NCBI GenBank assembly: GCA_032164245.1
Contig: JAVMKO010000010.1
Span: 29,834,189-29,898,188 of the forward strand
Source of the DNA: Sternotherus odoratus
Taxonomy: Eukaryota; Chordata; Testudines; Kinosternidae
Direction: 5' to 3'
DNA: 64,000 nt
Part shown: piece by piece, positions 10,201 to 20,725 of the stretch
Position numbering within the stretch: position 1 is the stretch's first letter
Layout of the letters: each line of letters begins with the position of its first letter
The notes under the pieces: generated by a model
Told to the model about the DNA's origin: nothing
What the model saw: the letters and a program-made list of their open reading frames with translations, nothing else
Databases searched by the model: none
Made by a program: the position numbers and the translations under genes

Positions 10201-13200
10201 GGATTGCATGTGTAGTACTAGATCCATGGGTAGTGTAAATAAATGTAGTTCCATTGACATCAGTGGAGCTACATGGACTTACAACTGCTGAAGATCGAGA
10301 TGGTAATATTTTCTATTCCTGTAACCTGGCTAAATGTGATTCATACCCAAGGCAGCAAACATGAGCTCTTTTGTGTCAGAACAAAGTGATGGAGAACCTG
10401 ATCTTCCTTACTGTGCTTGGTCCACTCTCTTTCTCTCTCTCTCTCTCCCATCCCCACAGTAGCTTGCAGTATCACTCCTCTATGTAAGCAGGAATTCAGG
10501 GCTCCTGCAGATGGCATGCAGAGCAGGGCCATCTCCTGAACCCGTTCACAATCACCCTGTGGCAATTTCAGCTGCTGTTCACAGAAAAGTAAGACTGAGA
10601 AAGCATTTTTAGCTATTTCTGTAATTAGCAAACTGCAGAAGAGAGAAAGCCAGCAGCACATGACTAGCCAGCTCTTCATGGACCTACCAGCATGTGTTCT
10701 ACAAAGTGTGGGAACTTCTGTATTGGAGAGTATTTCAAGTATGTTTCACTGAGGCCAGCTTCTTTATATAGTGGACAGTAACTCCTGACTTAAAGTCATC
10801 CTGGTTAACGTTGTTTTGTTGTTACACTGCCGATCAGAGAACAGTTTCCTGACTGTTTCTCTTATTAAAATGTGTGTTTTGAATTTTTAATACTTATTAG
10901 CTCAACAGACCCCAAAAGTATTGATGTTCAAAAGAAGAAGCAGTGATTGGGGGTAGTTTTACTACTAGAGAAGTAACAGTTTGCAATACAAACCATAGTA
11001 TAAGTACCTGGGTTTGATCAAAATCTTAGGTCTTTTGTAATATTCATGTGAATGCTCAATTTTTTAAAAAAATTCATGATACAAAACCGAAAAAAAGTTA
11101 AGAATAAAGGCACTTGATTCTTACTTGTTATATAAGACAATGTCTGGCTTCCAGATCCTATCAGATGGAACTCGAATAAATTCAGCACCTCCATAGTTCT
11201 CTGGATTCCACTTAAGTTTGTAATCATTCCAGATCTAATCAGAGAAGAAACCAAACTGCATTAGAATGACAAAAAGACCCATCTGAAATTGTGGACTAAG
11301 CCCCATTCTTTCTATTAAAACAAAATGAATCCAAATAAAGGGAACCCATTGTGCCAGGTGCAGTACACACATGAGAGAAAGCTCCTACCCCGAAGAGCAT
11401 TTTAAATAGACAAGATGGACAGAGGGTGACATGGGAAACAGACTCAATTAGGTGAAGTGACTTGACCAAAGTCATACAGCAGGTCAGTTGCAGAGCTAGG
11501 AATACATCTCCGGTCTCCTGATGCCCAGCCCCAGTTCCCTTTGCACTAGACCAGGCTGCTTCATCTTCCTCTCAGCCACCAATTGTATTAGACATGATTG
11601 TTCTTTGAGTCCTTGTTCATAGCGATTCAAATTAGGTGTGTGTGCGCCGCATGCACGATCGTCAGAGAATTTTTACCCTAGCAATACCCGCTGGATCGGC
11701 TGTGGAGCCTCCTGGGGTCGCGCCTTTATGGTGCTGGATATATACCCCAGCCGACCCGGCGCCCCGCAGTTCCTTCTTGCCACCCGTGACAGTCGTTGGA
11801 ACCATGGAGCTCGGCTTTGCTGCTCTCCACTCTCCCTAGCGAATTCCGTAGTAAATAGTTATTTCTTGTTATAGTTTGTTAGAGTAGTGTATATACGTTA
11901 AAACGGTGGGTTGGAAGGTGTATATAAGTTAAATTGGTGGGGTGGAAGGGGTTCTCCCCTCTCCTTCCTACCGACCGCGTGGGCTAATGCCCAAAGCTCT
12001 GGGTTTCAAGCCCTGTTCATGGTGCACGAAGCCCATGCCAATGGGCGACCCCCACGATTCCTGCCTGAGGTGCCTGGGGGAATCGCACCAAGCAGACAAG
12101 TGTAAAATCTGCCAAGGGCTTTCGACTCTGGATGAAGACGGAGCTGGACTTTATGATGGAGGCAGCACTTAGCCCAGAGCCTCCAGTGGCTCGCAAGGAC
12201 CCAGCACTGAGCACTTTGGTGCACAATGCACTGACGACAGTGGCAGCTGTGGCACCGCGACTGGACTCTGGAATATACATGCAGCACCAAAGTTCCCTGG
12301 CACCACAGCCTCCCCAGCCGGCCTGGCACCGCTCGCATTCACCAGGACAAAAACGGCGCAAGCCAGAGAAAGCTGCCCTGCCTCTTCCGGTGTCCGTGAC
12401 TTTGGCAATACCCTCGGAATCGTGTCTGGTAGTGGAGCGAGCTAGAGTCAGCACCGGAACCCCGGTGCCATCGACTGTGGCACTGAGGGAGGTGCCGTCA
12501 TGTCCAGTGAGCAGGGGCTCGTCGCGTGGTAGATCCCCACTTACCATCAACGCCAGACACTTTCGCTGCAGCAAGAGACTTGATTGCCCTAATAGAGCCA
12601 ACGCCACCGCAGCAGATAGCGGCACAGGCTCCTGTCCGTGCAGTTCAGTCTAGGGGTAAACCATCCCTGATTTGACCTCCGACACCACAACTGGAACCAT
12701 GGCACCAGTCACATTCCCGGATCCCGACGCCACTCGGAGTCCTGGCGTCCAGTGGCGGATTAATGATTTTGCAGCCCTTAGGCCCTGAAATAATTGCCGC
12801 CCCTGGCCCCCCCAGCTCACTTCTGCTCCGCCTCCACCTCTTCCCCCCAATGTGCCGCTGCCGCTCTGCTTCTCCCTCCTCCCTCCCAGGCTTGTCAGAA
12901 ACAGAGGGAGCGGGGAGAAGCGGAGTGGCGGCGCGCTTGGGGGAGGAGGCCGGGCCAGGGATTTGGGGAAGGGCTTGGAATGGGGGCAGGGAAGGGGTGG
13001 AGTTGTGGCAGGGTCGGGGGGGGGGGGCGAGCACCTGTAGGCACCTATGGCTATTATAAATTTGCTGCCCCTGCAAATTTGCCACCATAGGCCTAGGCCT
13101 TGTTGGCCTAGGTGATAATGCTCTGCTGCCAGTGTCGCTTGTACTCATGGTGCTGGTTGTACTCATGGCAACAGTCCATCTCATGGCGCCATCCAGATTC

Positions 13201-16200
13201 GAGGGCCAGATCAGACTTCTGGTACCGCTCAAGGCATCAATCTACACATCGGTCTCCATCCCGGAGTATGTCCCGGCACTGCGCTTGAACACAGTCTTCG
13301 TCGCGGTATAGATCTGGATCGTGGTACCAAAGCCGCTCCCACTCCCGGCACCAAACATAAATGTCGTGGTGCCATTCACCACAGTCACACCAACGCTCCC
13401 CAGCGGCTCAATACCATTCTCCACTGCATCCCAGCGAATCAACACAGATACGCTCGGCGCTGCCTTGGCCTTCATGTTCCACCTCACAGAAGTCCCAGTC
13501 TGATGTGGCCTCAGGACTGGATCCTGTGGCCCACAGCTGGGATGAGGACAATACAGCTCAATGGCAAGATGGAGGCCATGGCCCAGTGCAGGGCTTGAAA
13601 CGATGGCCTTTCTGGACCCCATGGGCTTATCACCAGGCCCAGGGTGCCCCATCAGGAGCCTCCCGATCAGCTGGTGGCTAGACCCAAGATTAGTGTGCAA
13701 AGGGGTCCCCTTCCACTCTCCTCAACCGTCCTTGTCCCTAGTCACGGATGCATCATCCCTAGGATGGGGTGCTCACCTTGGGAGCATCAGGACAGTCTGT
13801 GACTGGCTGTAGCCAGTGTAATTATTCTCCACAAGAGGAGCTTCACAGAATTTCCTGGGCCTCCTGTGCTGCTTCTGTGGATTTTACCACGGGAGTCTCC
13901 ATAATTATTAAATGCAAATAAACAGTTTACCACTAGGTGTCAGCAATGGATTAGGTAGGTGTGGCCAACCCAGATCTCTGCACCAAAGCAGCATTATAAT
14001 AGCCTACCAGGCCAGCATCTCTGTTGCTGTGATCTTTCCTTTCCTTAAATGCAAGTCAAATCAATACAAATGCTGGCTAGGAAGAATGTCCCAGTATCTT
14101 TGAGCATTGGCTTATTTAATTTTTTGTTTACTTATGCTGAGGCATTTTGTTGTTGTGCTATTTTTCATGACGGGAAGGACGTTTTATTACCTAATAGTTA
14201 CACTTACATAGTAGAAACAGTTTGTATTTAGCAAAACAACTACCATTTTCCTCATCTGTTTCCCCCAAAATATTCCTAGGCCAGTATATTTCATTGCTGT
14301 TCTGTGCTTTTGACCTAAATATTCCTATTTACAAATCTTTAATGTTAGCAGTTTACATTTTTAATTAAAGAGATTGAATGGAAATAATGGAGATTTAGGA
14401 TGGTTAGGCCTTGGAACTCTAGCATGGTATATAATGGTTACAGGGAAGAACCCAGTGTAGTTGAATGGCTGAGCATGGAGTCAGTAGATCTGGATTCTGT
14501 TTTCTAGCTTGCTGTGGGACCTTGGCCAAATCATTTAACCTTTTTGTTCAGTTCACCCAACTATAATTTTGCAATAATAATGCTTTCCCACCTATCTGCA
14601 GTGCCGTAAGATGTCTTGATGAAAAGCACTACATAAATATAACGTGCAATGTCACTTTTATACTAGTTAGCTAAATGCTGATCCTAATGAACATTATGCA
14701 AAGCATGGTCAGTAGAACATATTGCTTCTCAAATTGCAGGTGGAGGACACAACAAGAAGCCTCACATATTGGCATTAAAAAGAAAAATTAACTGAACTGA
14801 TAATATCAATGCTGGGATTATATTTACTTACATGCTTCAGCCACAAGTTGGTCTCCATTATCTGGTTCACCTCATCCTGAAAAACACAGCCATGTTGAAA
14901 AAGGAGTGATCCTTTCTATGGGCTCATAATGTAACACTTACTAGGTTCAGAAAGAAGCCAGTACTCACCACCTTCACCAGCTGTGACATGGATACCTCAA
15001 ACTGAATAATAGCAGGGTCTGACACATTTTCCACTGGTCTGATAAACTGATTGTAGTTGGCAAACAAGGCTGCAAACAGCCTGTGCTCCGCTTCTGAACA
15101 ACTGCAACCTGAAAAGAGATCATATTGGCTTCTGATTTTGAAATAACCCACAAAGCTTCTTGTGGTCAAATGCTAGTTCCTTTGAAAATTAAATAACCAG
15201 CCATTAAATTGGCATGATGTTAATTTGGCATTCATTTAAGGTGAAAATAGAAGAATAAAATGTAATGGTAGACGGAGATTTTAATAAAATCATAGAAACT
15301 GGAGCTGAAAAAGCCCTTTTCCCTGGTTCACCTTGTCCCTCAACACTACAAAAAGGAGTTGGGGTTGAGTGGGGTCAGGGGAATCTTTTTTCTTCTTACA
15401 AACAGGCCCATGAGGAGCTAAAACAACATTTTCTAATATGACCAGCTACTGGGAAATTCTACCATGCCAGGAGACTGAGGCTCATTATAGGATGGATGCA
15501 ATGATACCTACAGCTTGTTCATTATAAATAAGGAAATGAGGATTAAAAAATTGATTCACCATTTCAAAGGGAGTACATATTATTTACAATTGTCCCTTTC
15601 TGATGCTGCTTTTGCTATCTGTGGTATCTTATGGCTATAAACTGAAGGTGTCAAAGCACAGCTGGGAATCTCCTGTCCCTTAAACCATGCTTCCATTCTC
15701 ACAGGCAACAGATAAACACTGTGGGAGGCAGACCCTGCCTGCAATTTAGTGGCCTTGCCCTAAAAGAATCAGAGAGGTAGCTGTGTTAGTCTGGAATAGC
15801 AGAGGTAACAGAGTCCTGTGGCACCTTAAAGACTATTTAAAGTATTGAAGCATAAGCTTTCGTGGACTAATACCCACTTCGTCGGATGCAAGCAGTGGAA
15901 GTGACCTAAAAGGACTCTCTACAGGTACTTGGATGTGATATGCCCAAATCCTTTCATTAAAAAAAATTAGATCTTTTCTTCACTTATGGATAATTTTATA
16001 TTTCAACATGGCTGGTGAGACAAACTAACAGGACTAAATTCTGCTTTCAGCAACACTTGTGTACATCTGGAATAGCTACACAGAGTCTGTGGCTATTTTA
16101 AAGTATGACTGAATATAGATTTACATGCAGTTGCTATGATGTCTTTGAGAGGTTTTTTCCCAGTCATGCTAGGTTAGTATTTTCCATTAAACAGAAGGGA

Positions 16201-17237
16201 AGCAGAAATACCTATCTGCACAATAATTGATCTATAAAGTTTCAGAAACAAAATCTTTACCTTCCGACCTATTCTAGAAGTTCTGCTGACATGTTGTCTG
16301 AGAGTGGCACAATATCAGACCACATACAGTTAAACATCCCCACTCTATTCATTTTGAAGGCTATTTTTTTTTCAAGGATAGTAGTCACTCAAACCAATAC
16401 ACCACATTAAAATAGATAGCTTTATACTTTCCTATTTCTGGAAAATTAACTTTTTAGCCAGTAGACTTGCTTTAATCATTTAGTGATATCTCACCTATAA
16501 TTATTAGCAAGTCAGGATTCCCCTGGATTAAATACGCCTGAGTCCTTTATGTAGGTGGGCTTTAAGATTCATATTCAGCCTTTTGACAGCATCTTTCCAA
16601 ATGCTGTTGACCAATTTACATTTCCACAACATGTGAATTAAATCTTTGTGTTTACTGCACATCCAGCATCCATCACATTGTAGACAACAACTAGACATAT
16701 ATAAAGCAGTATTTCAACATTTTGGCTAAAGTTGTAGTCATCCCAGATCACCAGTAATAGCAAGAAGATCTTTGCTCTGCAGAGATAAGGTGTACTGTTC
16801 AGAGCCACCTTTAAGGCTATTTCAAGCAGCTGTTTGGCATCACCTATTTCTGCTGCCCCAGCACTTTAGATTAGAGTACATATCCACTGTGAGCTAACCC
16901 TTAAAACCATATTGAAGTCTAACTCTTTGATTAACGTTTAAATGGCTTTTTGGGATCATGGGACCCATTTGGCATGCCAAATCAGGGCTGCTATTTGTTA
17001 CGAGCTGATAAAGCGAGATTAAAAAATTGTTCAACAAAAGAAGCTGGGATTCATACGAATCCTGCAGCATGCCACTTATTCGTGCTAAACCTAAGTCCAG
17101 ACCAATTAAAAACAATTGTACAAAGCCATATCCTGTCCTCTTTCTACCCCCTCCTTTTTAAAAAAAGTCAAGGACCACTCACCTTTAAAGAAAAAGAAAA
17201 CAGCAGTAGCTAGAAATAGAGTGAATGTGCTCCCCAT
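7159..17237 (-). CDS. CHRNA3: CHRNA3, neuronal nicotinic acetylcholine receptor subunit alpha-3 (whole gene, six coding exons)
   Basis: Spliced exons 17237-17183, 15108-14969, 14876-14832, 11234-11125, 10025-9014 and 7287-7159 total 1491 nt, or 496 residues plus stop, close to the mammalian length. Residues 1-19 are a hydrophobic signal peptide. The ligand-binding domain carries the Cys-loop (C150, C164) and the vicinal Cys214-Cys215 pair (YNCCEE) that defines alpha subunits. M1-M3 occupy about 233-317, with the pore-lining M2 [20 protein letters not shown], and M4 is in the last exon. The long cytoplasmic loop (about 330-454) is Cys-rich, as in alpha-3 orthologues. With beta4 (and alpha5) it forms the ganglionic acetylcholine-gated cation channel. 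[15 protein letters not shown] and the [20 protein letters not shown] block separate it from alpha-6. All joins keep frame, with no damage seen. The start is chosen from the good context GCCATGG and the signal peptide. Confidence 0.97.
7288..9013 (-). other. CHRNA3: CHRNA3 intron 5
   Basis: AT-rich with no recognised element. Open frames here (for example 8168-8554 and 8718-8921) have no family resemblance and lie inside the intron. Confidence 0.7.
9014..10025 (-). CDS. CHRNA3: CHRNA3 coding exon 5 (ligand-binding loop, M1-M3, cytoplasmic loop)
   Basis: 1012 nt starting after a TTGCAG acceptor and ending AAAGAG before GTAAGA. It carries the Cys-loop, the YNCCEE vicinal cysteines, M1-M3, [20 protein letters not shown] after M3, and the loop ending [19 protein letters not shown]. 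The frame stays open for a few codons upstream and downstream of the exon. Those residues are intronic. Confidence 0.98.
10026..11124 (-). other. CHRNA3: CHRNA3 intron 4
   Basis: The intron contains a short palindromic stretch at about 10246-10275 (ATGTAGTTCCATTGA with its inverted partner) belonging to the dispersed CCATTGA repeat. A CT-rich tract runs from about 10427 to 10447. No gene is seen. Confidence 0.65.
11125..11234 (-). CDS. CHRNA3: CHRNA3 coding exon 4
   Basis: The 110-nt exon, a length conserved in this gene family, encodes [19 protein letters not shown] through [10 protein letters not shown]. It has a TTAG acceptor and a GTAAGA donor. It ends two bases into the Asn codon. Confidence 0.97.
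11345..11595 (-). repeat. MIR-like SINE, antisense
   Basis: The plus strand shows the familiar antisense MIR order: 'gaagtgacttgaccaaagtc', 'acagcaggtcagttgcagag', then 'ggtctcctgatgcccagccc' and a 'ttgcactagaccaggctgc' end. This corresponds to the tRNA-related part read on the minus strand. It is an old, diverged copy in CHRNA3 intron 3. Confidence 0.6.
11620..13830 (+). mobile_element. DIRS-type (tyrosine recombinase) retroelement relic, internally deleted
   Basis: The 5' part (11620-11900) matches in character the terminal region of turtle DIRS elements. Then 11990-12170 encodes a gag-like zinc-binding block, [28 protein letters not shown] and KIC. A Ser/Pro-rich stretch follows at 12132-12650 after a frameshift. 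At 13690-13810 the RNase H-like motif [15 protein letters not shown] appears. Reverse transcriptase and recombinase are missing, so a large internal deletion joined gag to the RNase H region. A hAT-like element sits inside at 12750-13128. The relic lies in CHRNA3 intron 3, in antisense orientation to the gene. Confidence 0.7.
12750..13128. mobile_element. Non-autonomous hAT-like element inserted in the DIRS relic
   Basis: The left end CAGTGGCGGATTAATGATTT and the GGCCTAGGTGATAATGC near the right end match the style of a hAT-like family that I recall from turtle genomes. The 8-bp flanks CTGGCGTC and CCAGTGTC agree at five of eight positions, so the duplication is degraded or the right end is off by a few bases. 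The interior is GC-rich, with a G run at about 13015-13026. Confidence 0.55.
14420..14650 (+). repeat. MIR-like SINE, sense
   Basis: The core 'gctgtgggaccttggccaaa' then 'tcatttaacctttttgttca', followed by 'aataataatgctttcccacc' and 'gaaaagcactacataaatat', is the standard order of a MIR element. It lies in CHRNA3 intron 3, about 180 bp from exon 3. Confidence 0.75.
14832..14876 (-). CDS. CHRNA3: CHRNA3 coding exon 3
   Basis: The family-typical 45-nt exon encodes [15 protein letters not shown]. The exon is flanked by CAG and GTAAGT. Intron 2 is only 92 nt. Confidence 0.97.
14969..15108 (-). CDS. CHRNA3: CHRNA3 coding exon 2
   Basis: 140 nt with a TTTTCAG acceptor and a GTGAGT donor. It encodes [20 protein letters not shown] and continues to [14 protein letters not shown], the N-terminal helix and first beta strand of the extracellular domain. 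The SEAEHRLF start of the mature protein is typical of alpha-3. The extra CSC just before it is unusual. Confidence 0.96.
15287..15360 (-). repeat. Short CR1 3'-end fragment (possible)
   Basis: 'aaaatcatagaaactggagc' resembles the antisense of the CR1 3' terminus, which ends in repeats of a TCTATGATT type. The fragment is too short and diverged to be certain. It lies in CHRNA3 intron 1. Confidence 0.35.
15770..15905 (-). repeat. Penelope-like pseudo-LTR with hammerhead-like motif
   Basis: On the minus strand: ATCCGACGAAGTGGGTATTA, GTCCACGAAAGCTTATGCT, then TTTAAGGTGCCACAGGACTC and CCAGACTAACACAGCTACCT. This is a second subfamily of the same tail found at 5097-5237. The hammerhead-like core at 15849-15888 has a GTGGG/TCCAC stem II and GAAA, but CCGACGA instead of CTGATGA. 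It lies in CHRNA3 intron 1. Confidence 0.7.
17183..17237 (-). CDS. CHRNA3: CHRNA3 coding exon 1 (signal peptide)
   Basis: The ATG is at 17237-17235 and a GTGAGT donor follows 17183. It encodes [18 protein letters not shown] plus the first base of a Gly codon, so it ends in phase 1. The signal peptide is short and Phe-rich compared with the longer Leu-rich human one. It is the same length, 55 nt, as CHRNB4 exon 1. Confidence 0.93.
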
Positions 17238-17590
17238 GGCGTTATGAATTACTGCTCATCAACAGAGACGGCTGGTGACAAGCTCAGCTGCTAGGATTGC
17301 ACAGGCATGGGAAATACAGACAGCTCCAATCTTCCGACGTATAAAATCCTTGGATAAGGCAGACTGCAGGACCCTGGAGAACAGTTCTGCACCATGGAGA
17401 TCCCATTAGCAACGCTGTGCTGCCCCCTTTTCAGCTGTCCATATTGTCATAAACAGAGAGCACTGGAAACACAAAATAAATCGTAGACAAAATAGATGTA
17501 GTTACTGTAGGCAGGAAGCAGTCATTGATTTACCAGGCAACAGGGGCAAGAGACCATTAGTGAATGCATAAATGAGCCCGGTAATTGGAT
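17238..17590 (-). promoter_or_regulatory. CHRNA3: CHRNA3 5' UTR and proximal promoter region, similar to that of CHRNB4
   Basis: The region directly upstream of the CHRNA3 ATG can be aligned by eye with the region upstream of the CHRNB4 ATG (48480-48870). Shared blocks in the same order are TGAATTACT, an E-box CAGCTG (17285-17290), TTGCACAGGCATG (17297-17309), GGACCC, CTGCA, TGGAG, AGCTGT and CATTAGTG.ATGCAT (from 17555). There is no clear TATA box in the right orientation. Promoter function is inferred from position. Confidence 0.6.
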
Positions 17591-17775
17591 AATGCTAAGA
17601 GTTTTTCCAATCAGCTTCTGTACAGGATATGAATCTTTGTAGGAACTTTGTACCAAGCCATTAGAACAGGTTTAATTAATAAAAATCTTATAACTGAACT
17701 GTGCTGAAATGGATATTGACATTAGAGACACTCGAATTGGCAGTAAACTGAGCCCAAGAGACCAAAACCGCCAAA

Positions 17776-17872
17776 AGGTGGGTGAGGTAATATCTTTTAT
17801 TGAACCAACTTCTGTGGGTGAGAGAGACAAGCTTACACAAAGCTCTTCTTCATGTGCAGTTAATTAACTAAC
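17776..17872 (-). repeat. Penelope-like tail fragment (third subfamily)
   Basis: The stretch 'aggtgggtgaggtaatatct', 'tttattgaaccaacttctgt' and 'gggtgagagagacaagctta' is the antisense of a widespread sauropsid PLE tail. That tail carries a GAAGAAGAGCT...CGAAAGCTT ribozyme-like core. Here the CGAAA portion is deleted. Confidence 0.55.
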
Positions 17873-20238
17873 ACAGATAAAAATGTGGACCTGTTTGCGG
17901 CTTTGTAGTGAGGAGAGCTCCAATCCTGCAGGCATGTGCGAAAGGATTTACCTCTTCATTCTGATTTCACATTTCATCTAGTTTAGCTTCACTTTTAGTT
18001 TACTGATGGGGGGGTGCTCTGTGAAGGCAGTAGTAGACTTGTTCCCCTACCATCGCTTTCCCCTCTGCATGCCTTTTCTCAGGCTGGTTCTTTAAATTTG
18101 GCTGAGCCAAGCAGCCACCACTCTAATGACAATAGGTAGTAGTTGGCTGTACCACCCTCTCTTCCAACTGGTAATTACCTGTTCTGTTTCTTCTTTTCTG
18201 ACATCCCTAATTTCCGTGGACATGAATGCTTTTTTCTTTAATCATAGCACAGTGATGCTCAAAGAGGCTAATCTATAGGGGCCAAAGCAATTTTTCATTG
18301 CAGGTAAAAGTAATGCTGAGTGATACTGGGAAGAATGTATGGCATAACTGTGTGGTGGACACATAAGAGAAGGCAATAGGGGCAGAGGGAAGGTAAGGAA
18401 AGGGGCAAAATTCAGTCTCGTACTGCCTGCTAGGCAATAGTAGGAGGGCGGTCTAAGTGAGGGAAGTAAGTGAGGCCCAGTCCAGCTAGTGTTAACCTCC
18501 TTGCTATTTAGGGAACCACCAAACCATATTAACAACGAGCAGCTGGAGAATGGTAGGGAAGGGCAGGATGGTGTTGTGTCGCAGTCCAGTGGAATAACAC
18601 AAGAGACCTGAGTCAAGTCCCAGCTTTGTCACAGGCTCCCTGTGTGACCTGGGGAAAGCACCTCAATTTTCCATCCATAACTGGGACAAACAATGCTTCC
18701 CTCACAAGGGTGGTGGGGAGACCTTCTTTATGTTCGAGGTGCTTAGATACAGGAGTGGTGGCCATGTTAGTACCTAGACAGACAAGATTGTATTGAACCA
18801 TAGAGTGTAACCACAAAGGGAACAGGAAATGAGGTGGCAATGCCATCCTTTCCTGCTGAGTCAGGCATTAAAGCGACAGATGTTCAGCAGTGGGGTCCAT
18901 AGCCAATAGACTCATTGTTGCCAATTCTTGTGACCTTGTTGTGACAGTTTGCCTGGTGCTGAAGCCAGTTGGGCCATAAAGGGAGAAGCTCTAGCTGTAT
19001 CTCAAATTTCTGCTTTGCCCTAGGGGAACTCCCTCTGACTGGCTAGTTGTTCCATTTGCCTGTGTCACAGGGAGGAGTAACCAATCACAGCTCCTTCAGA
19101 CACAGCTCCCTCCCCTTAGCAACCAAAAGTCATTCACATAGGAGGGGAGGAGAGCAAAGGAGCTCAACAGCTCAGGGCGGGTCTTTCCCTTCCTCCCTCT
19201 TTGCCTCCTGTGAGTAATGGCTCCAGTTGTTCCTTGCTCCCCTCTCTGCTGTGAGCAATGAGTCATTCTGCTTCCGTCCCCAACACCTGGCTTAGAAAGA
19301 GGCAGAAGGGATAAAGTGGTGATGGCGAAGAGCCCCTGGAGCTGCCCTGCACAGTGAGAGATGGGGCCCCGTTGCAGCCCAAGTACATTGCGGGGGCGGA
19401 CGAGGTGAGGCTTGGTGGGCACTGAATTGACGTGGGGACAGGATAGCATTGATTTGGAAGATTGGGGCAGCATTAATTGCCGGGCAGGGGACAGGAGATG
19501 TGGCAGTGAGAGTTCCTACAGCAGGGGCCAAAATCCTCTTACTCAATACATATGGCAGAGTAGAGGCATGAACTGTCACTCAGAGATGCAGGGGATGGGA
19601 AGAGAGAGGTCAAAAATCAAGACTGACCAAAATATAATCATTAAAAATAAAAACCGTCATGATTTTTTGGGGGCAATCTCATGAATTTGGGGGCAGGGCT
19701 ATTCAGGTTTTTTTATCTCTTGATTGTGGCAATTTTAAGTAGTCCATATTCTGATCTCAGTTACATTGAAGTCTGTGGCTTTATTCCATATTTACATACA
19801 TATCTGACAACAGTATTTGGCCCAGCAGAATTATTCCAGGCATGTATTTGACACAATGGGGCTGTGTTAGATCATATTTCCATGACTGGAGATAAAGCTG
19901 TGTAGAAGGAATTCTTAAAATAACTTAGAAATATAAGGCCAGTGTCTTAGGTGCCTTATGCACCTAAAGAAAAGCCTAAAACATATTCGGGACTCTTCTC
20001 AAAGAGACGCCATACCTCCCTAGAGCACCGTGACGTTCTCTTTGGTGGGTTATGACAGTTCACCCTGGAATGAATCTCACTTCCTACCAATGACGTTTAT
20101 GAATAAACATCTCTGAGACCTCCCAAAGATTCACCAACAAAGACAGGGAAGGTCTCTTTACGTGCCTGATATGTCCCTAAAGTAAAAACCAAGCAGAAAA
20201 AATAAATCCTTCTAAGCCGTCTTACATACGTTCTAATG
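17873..20238. other. CHRNA3-CHRNB4 spacer, left part: no gene recognised
   Basis: Open frames at 18242-18846 and 19096-19684 are short, overlap on both strands and match no family that I know. A GC-richer patch with CCAAT-like sites at about 18940-19480 might be an unclassified repeat. No splice-consistent gene structure was found. Confidence 0.45.
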
Positions 20239-20270
20239 AAACAAACAAACAAAACAAACAAACAAACAAA
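20239..20270. repeat. (AAAC)n microsatellite
   Basis: Tandem AAAC units with one AAAAC interruption. Confidence 0.9.
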
Positions 20271-20464
20271 GGGTACATGGCCAATTTAAGAACTCTCTTT
20301 CCAGATCACTTTTAAGGTACTGAGAATCCTAAGTGCCCTGCAAAGTGCCACACTGATTTGCAGCCAAGTTGACTGGAATAGAAATTCCCATAAATATCTG
20401 AGTTAAGTGTTTGGAGGGATTCTTGAAACTGGCTTTTCATTTTATTTCATATTACAATAAAAAC

Positions 20465-20725
20465 CCCACAGCACCACATCTCAGAGCCCAGTTCAGTTGA
20501 CTTGGGCTCATAGGGCTTAAAATGTGGGGCTAAAAATAGCAGTGTAGATGCTAGAGCCCGGGTGCTGAGATCCTCCCCTCCTCACAGGGTTCTGGAGTCC
20601 AGCCTGAGTTCAAATATCTACACTGCCATTTTTAGCCCTGCAGCCCAAGTATCCTGAGCTCGAATCAGCTCACCAGGCCAGTCTCAGCTGTGTTGCGGGT
20701 CTTTTACTGCAGCGTAGACATACAT
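20465..20725. mobile_element. Foldback MITE-like element
   Basis: The left arm CTTGGGCTCATAGGGCTTAA then GGGGCTAAAAATAGCAGTGT is inverted on the right as ACACTGCCATTTTTAGCCCT then GCAGCCCAAGTATCCTGAGC. The arms are about 50 bp and separated by about 60 bp. Copies with 'cagtgtagacatac' ends are abundant in turtle DNA from memory. The superfamily is not determined. Confidence 0.6.

Noticed and set aside
12006..13700. Many overlapping open frames on the minus strand
   Set aside because: They are antisense to the DIRS relic and its hAT insertion. No known motif in that direction.
18242..19579. Possible gene in the CHRNA3-CHRNB4 spacer
   Set aside because: Short overlapping frames on both strands, with no splice structure or family resemblance. 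No gene is known here in other amniotes.
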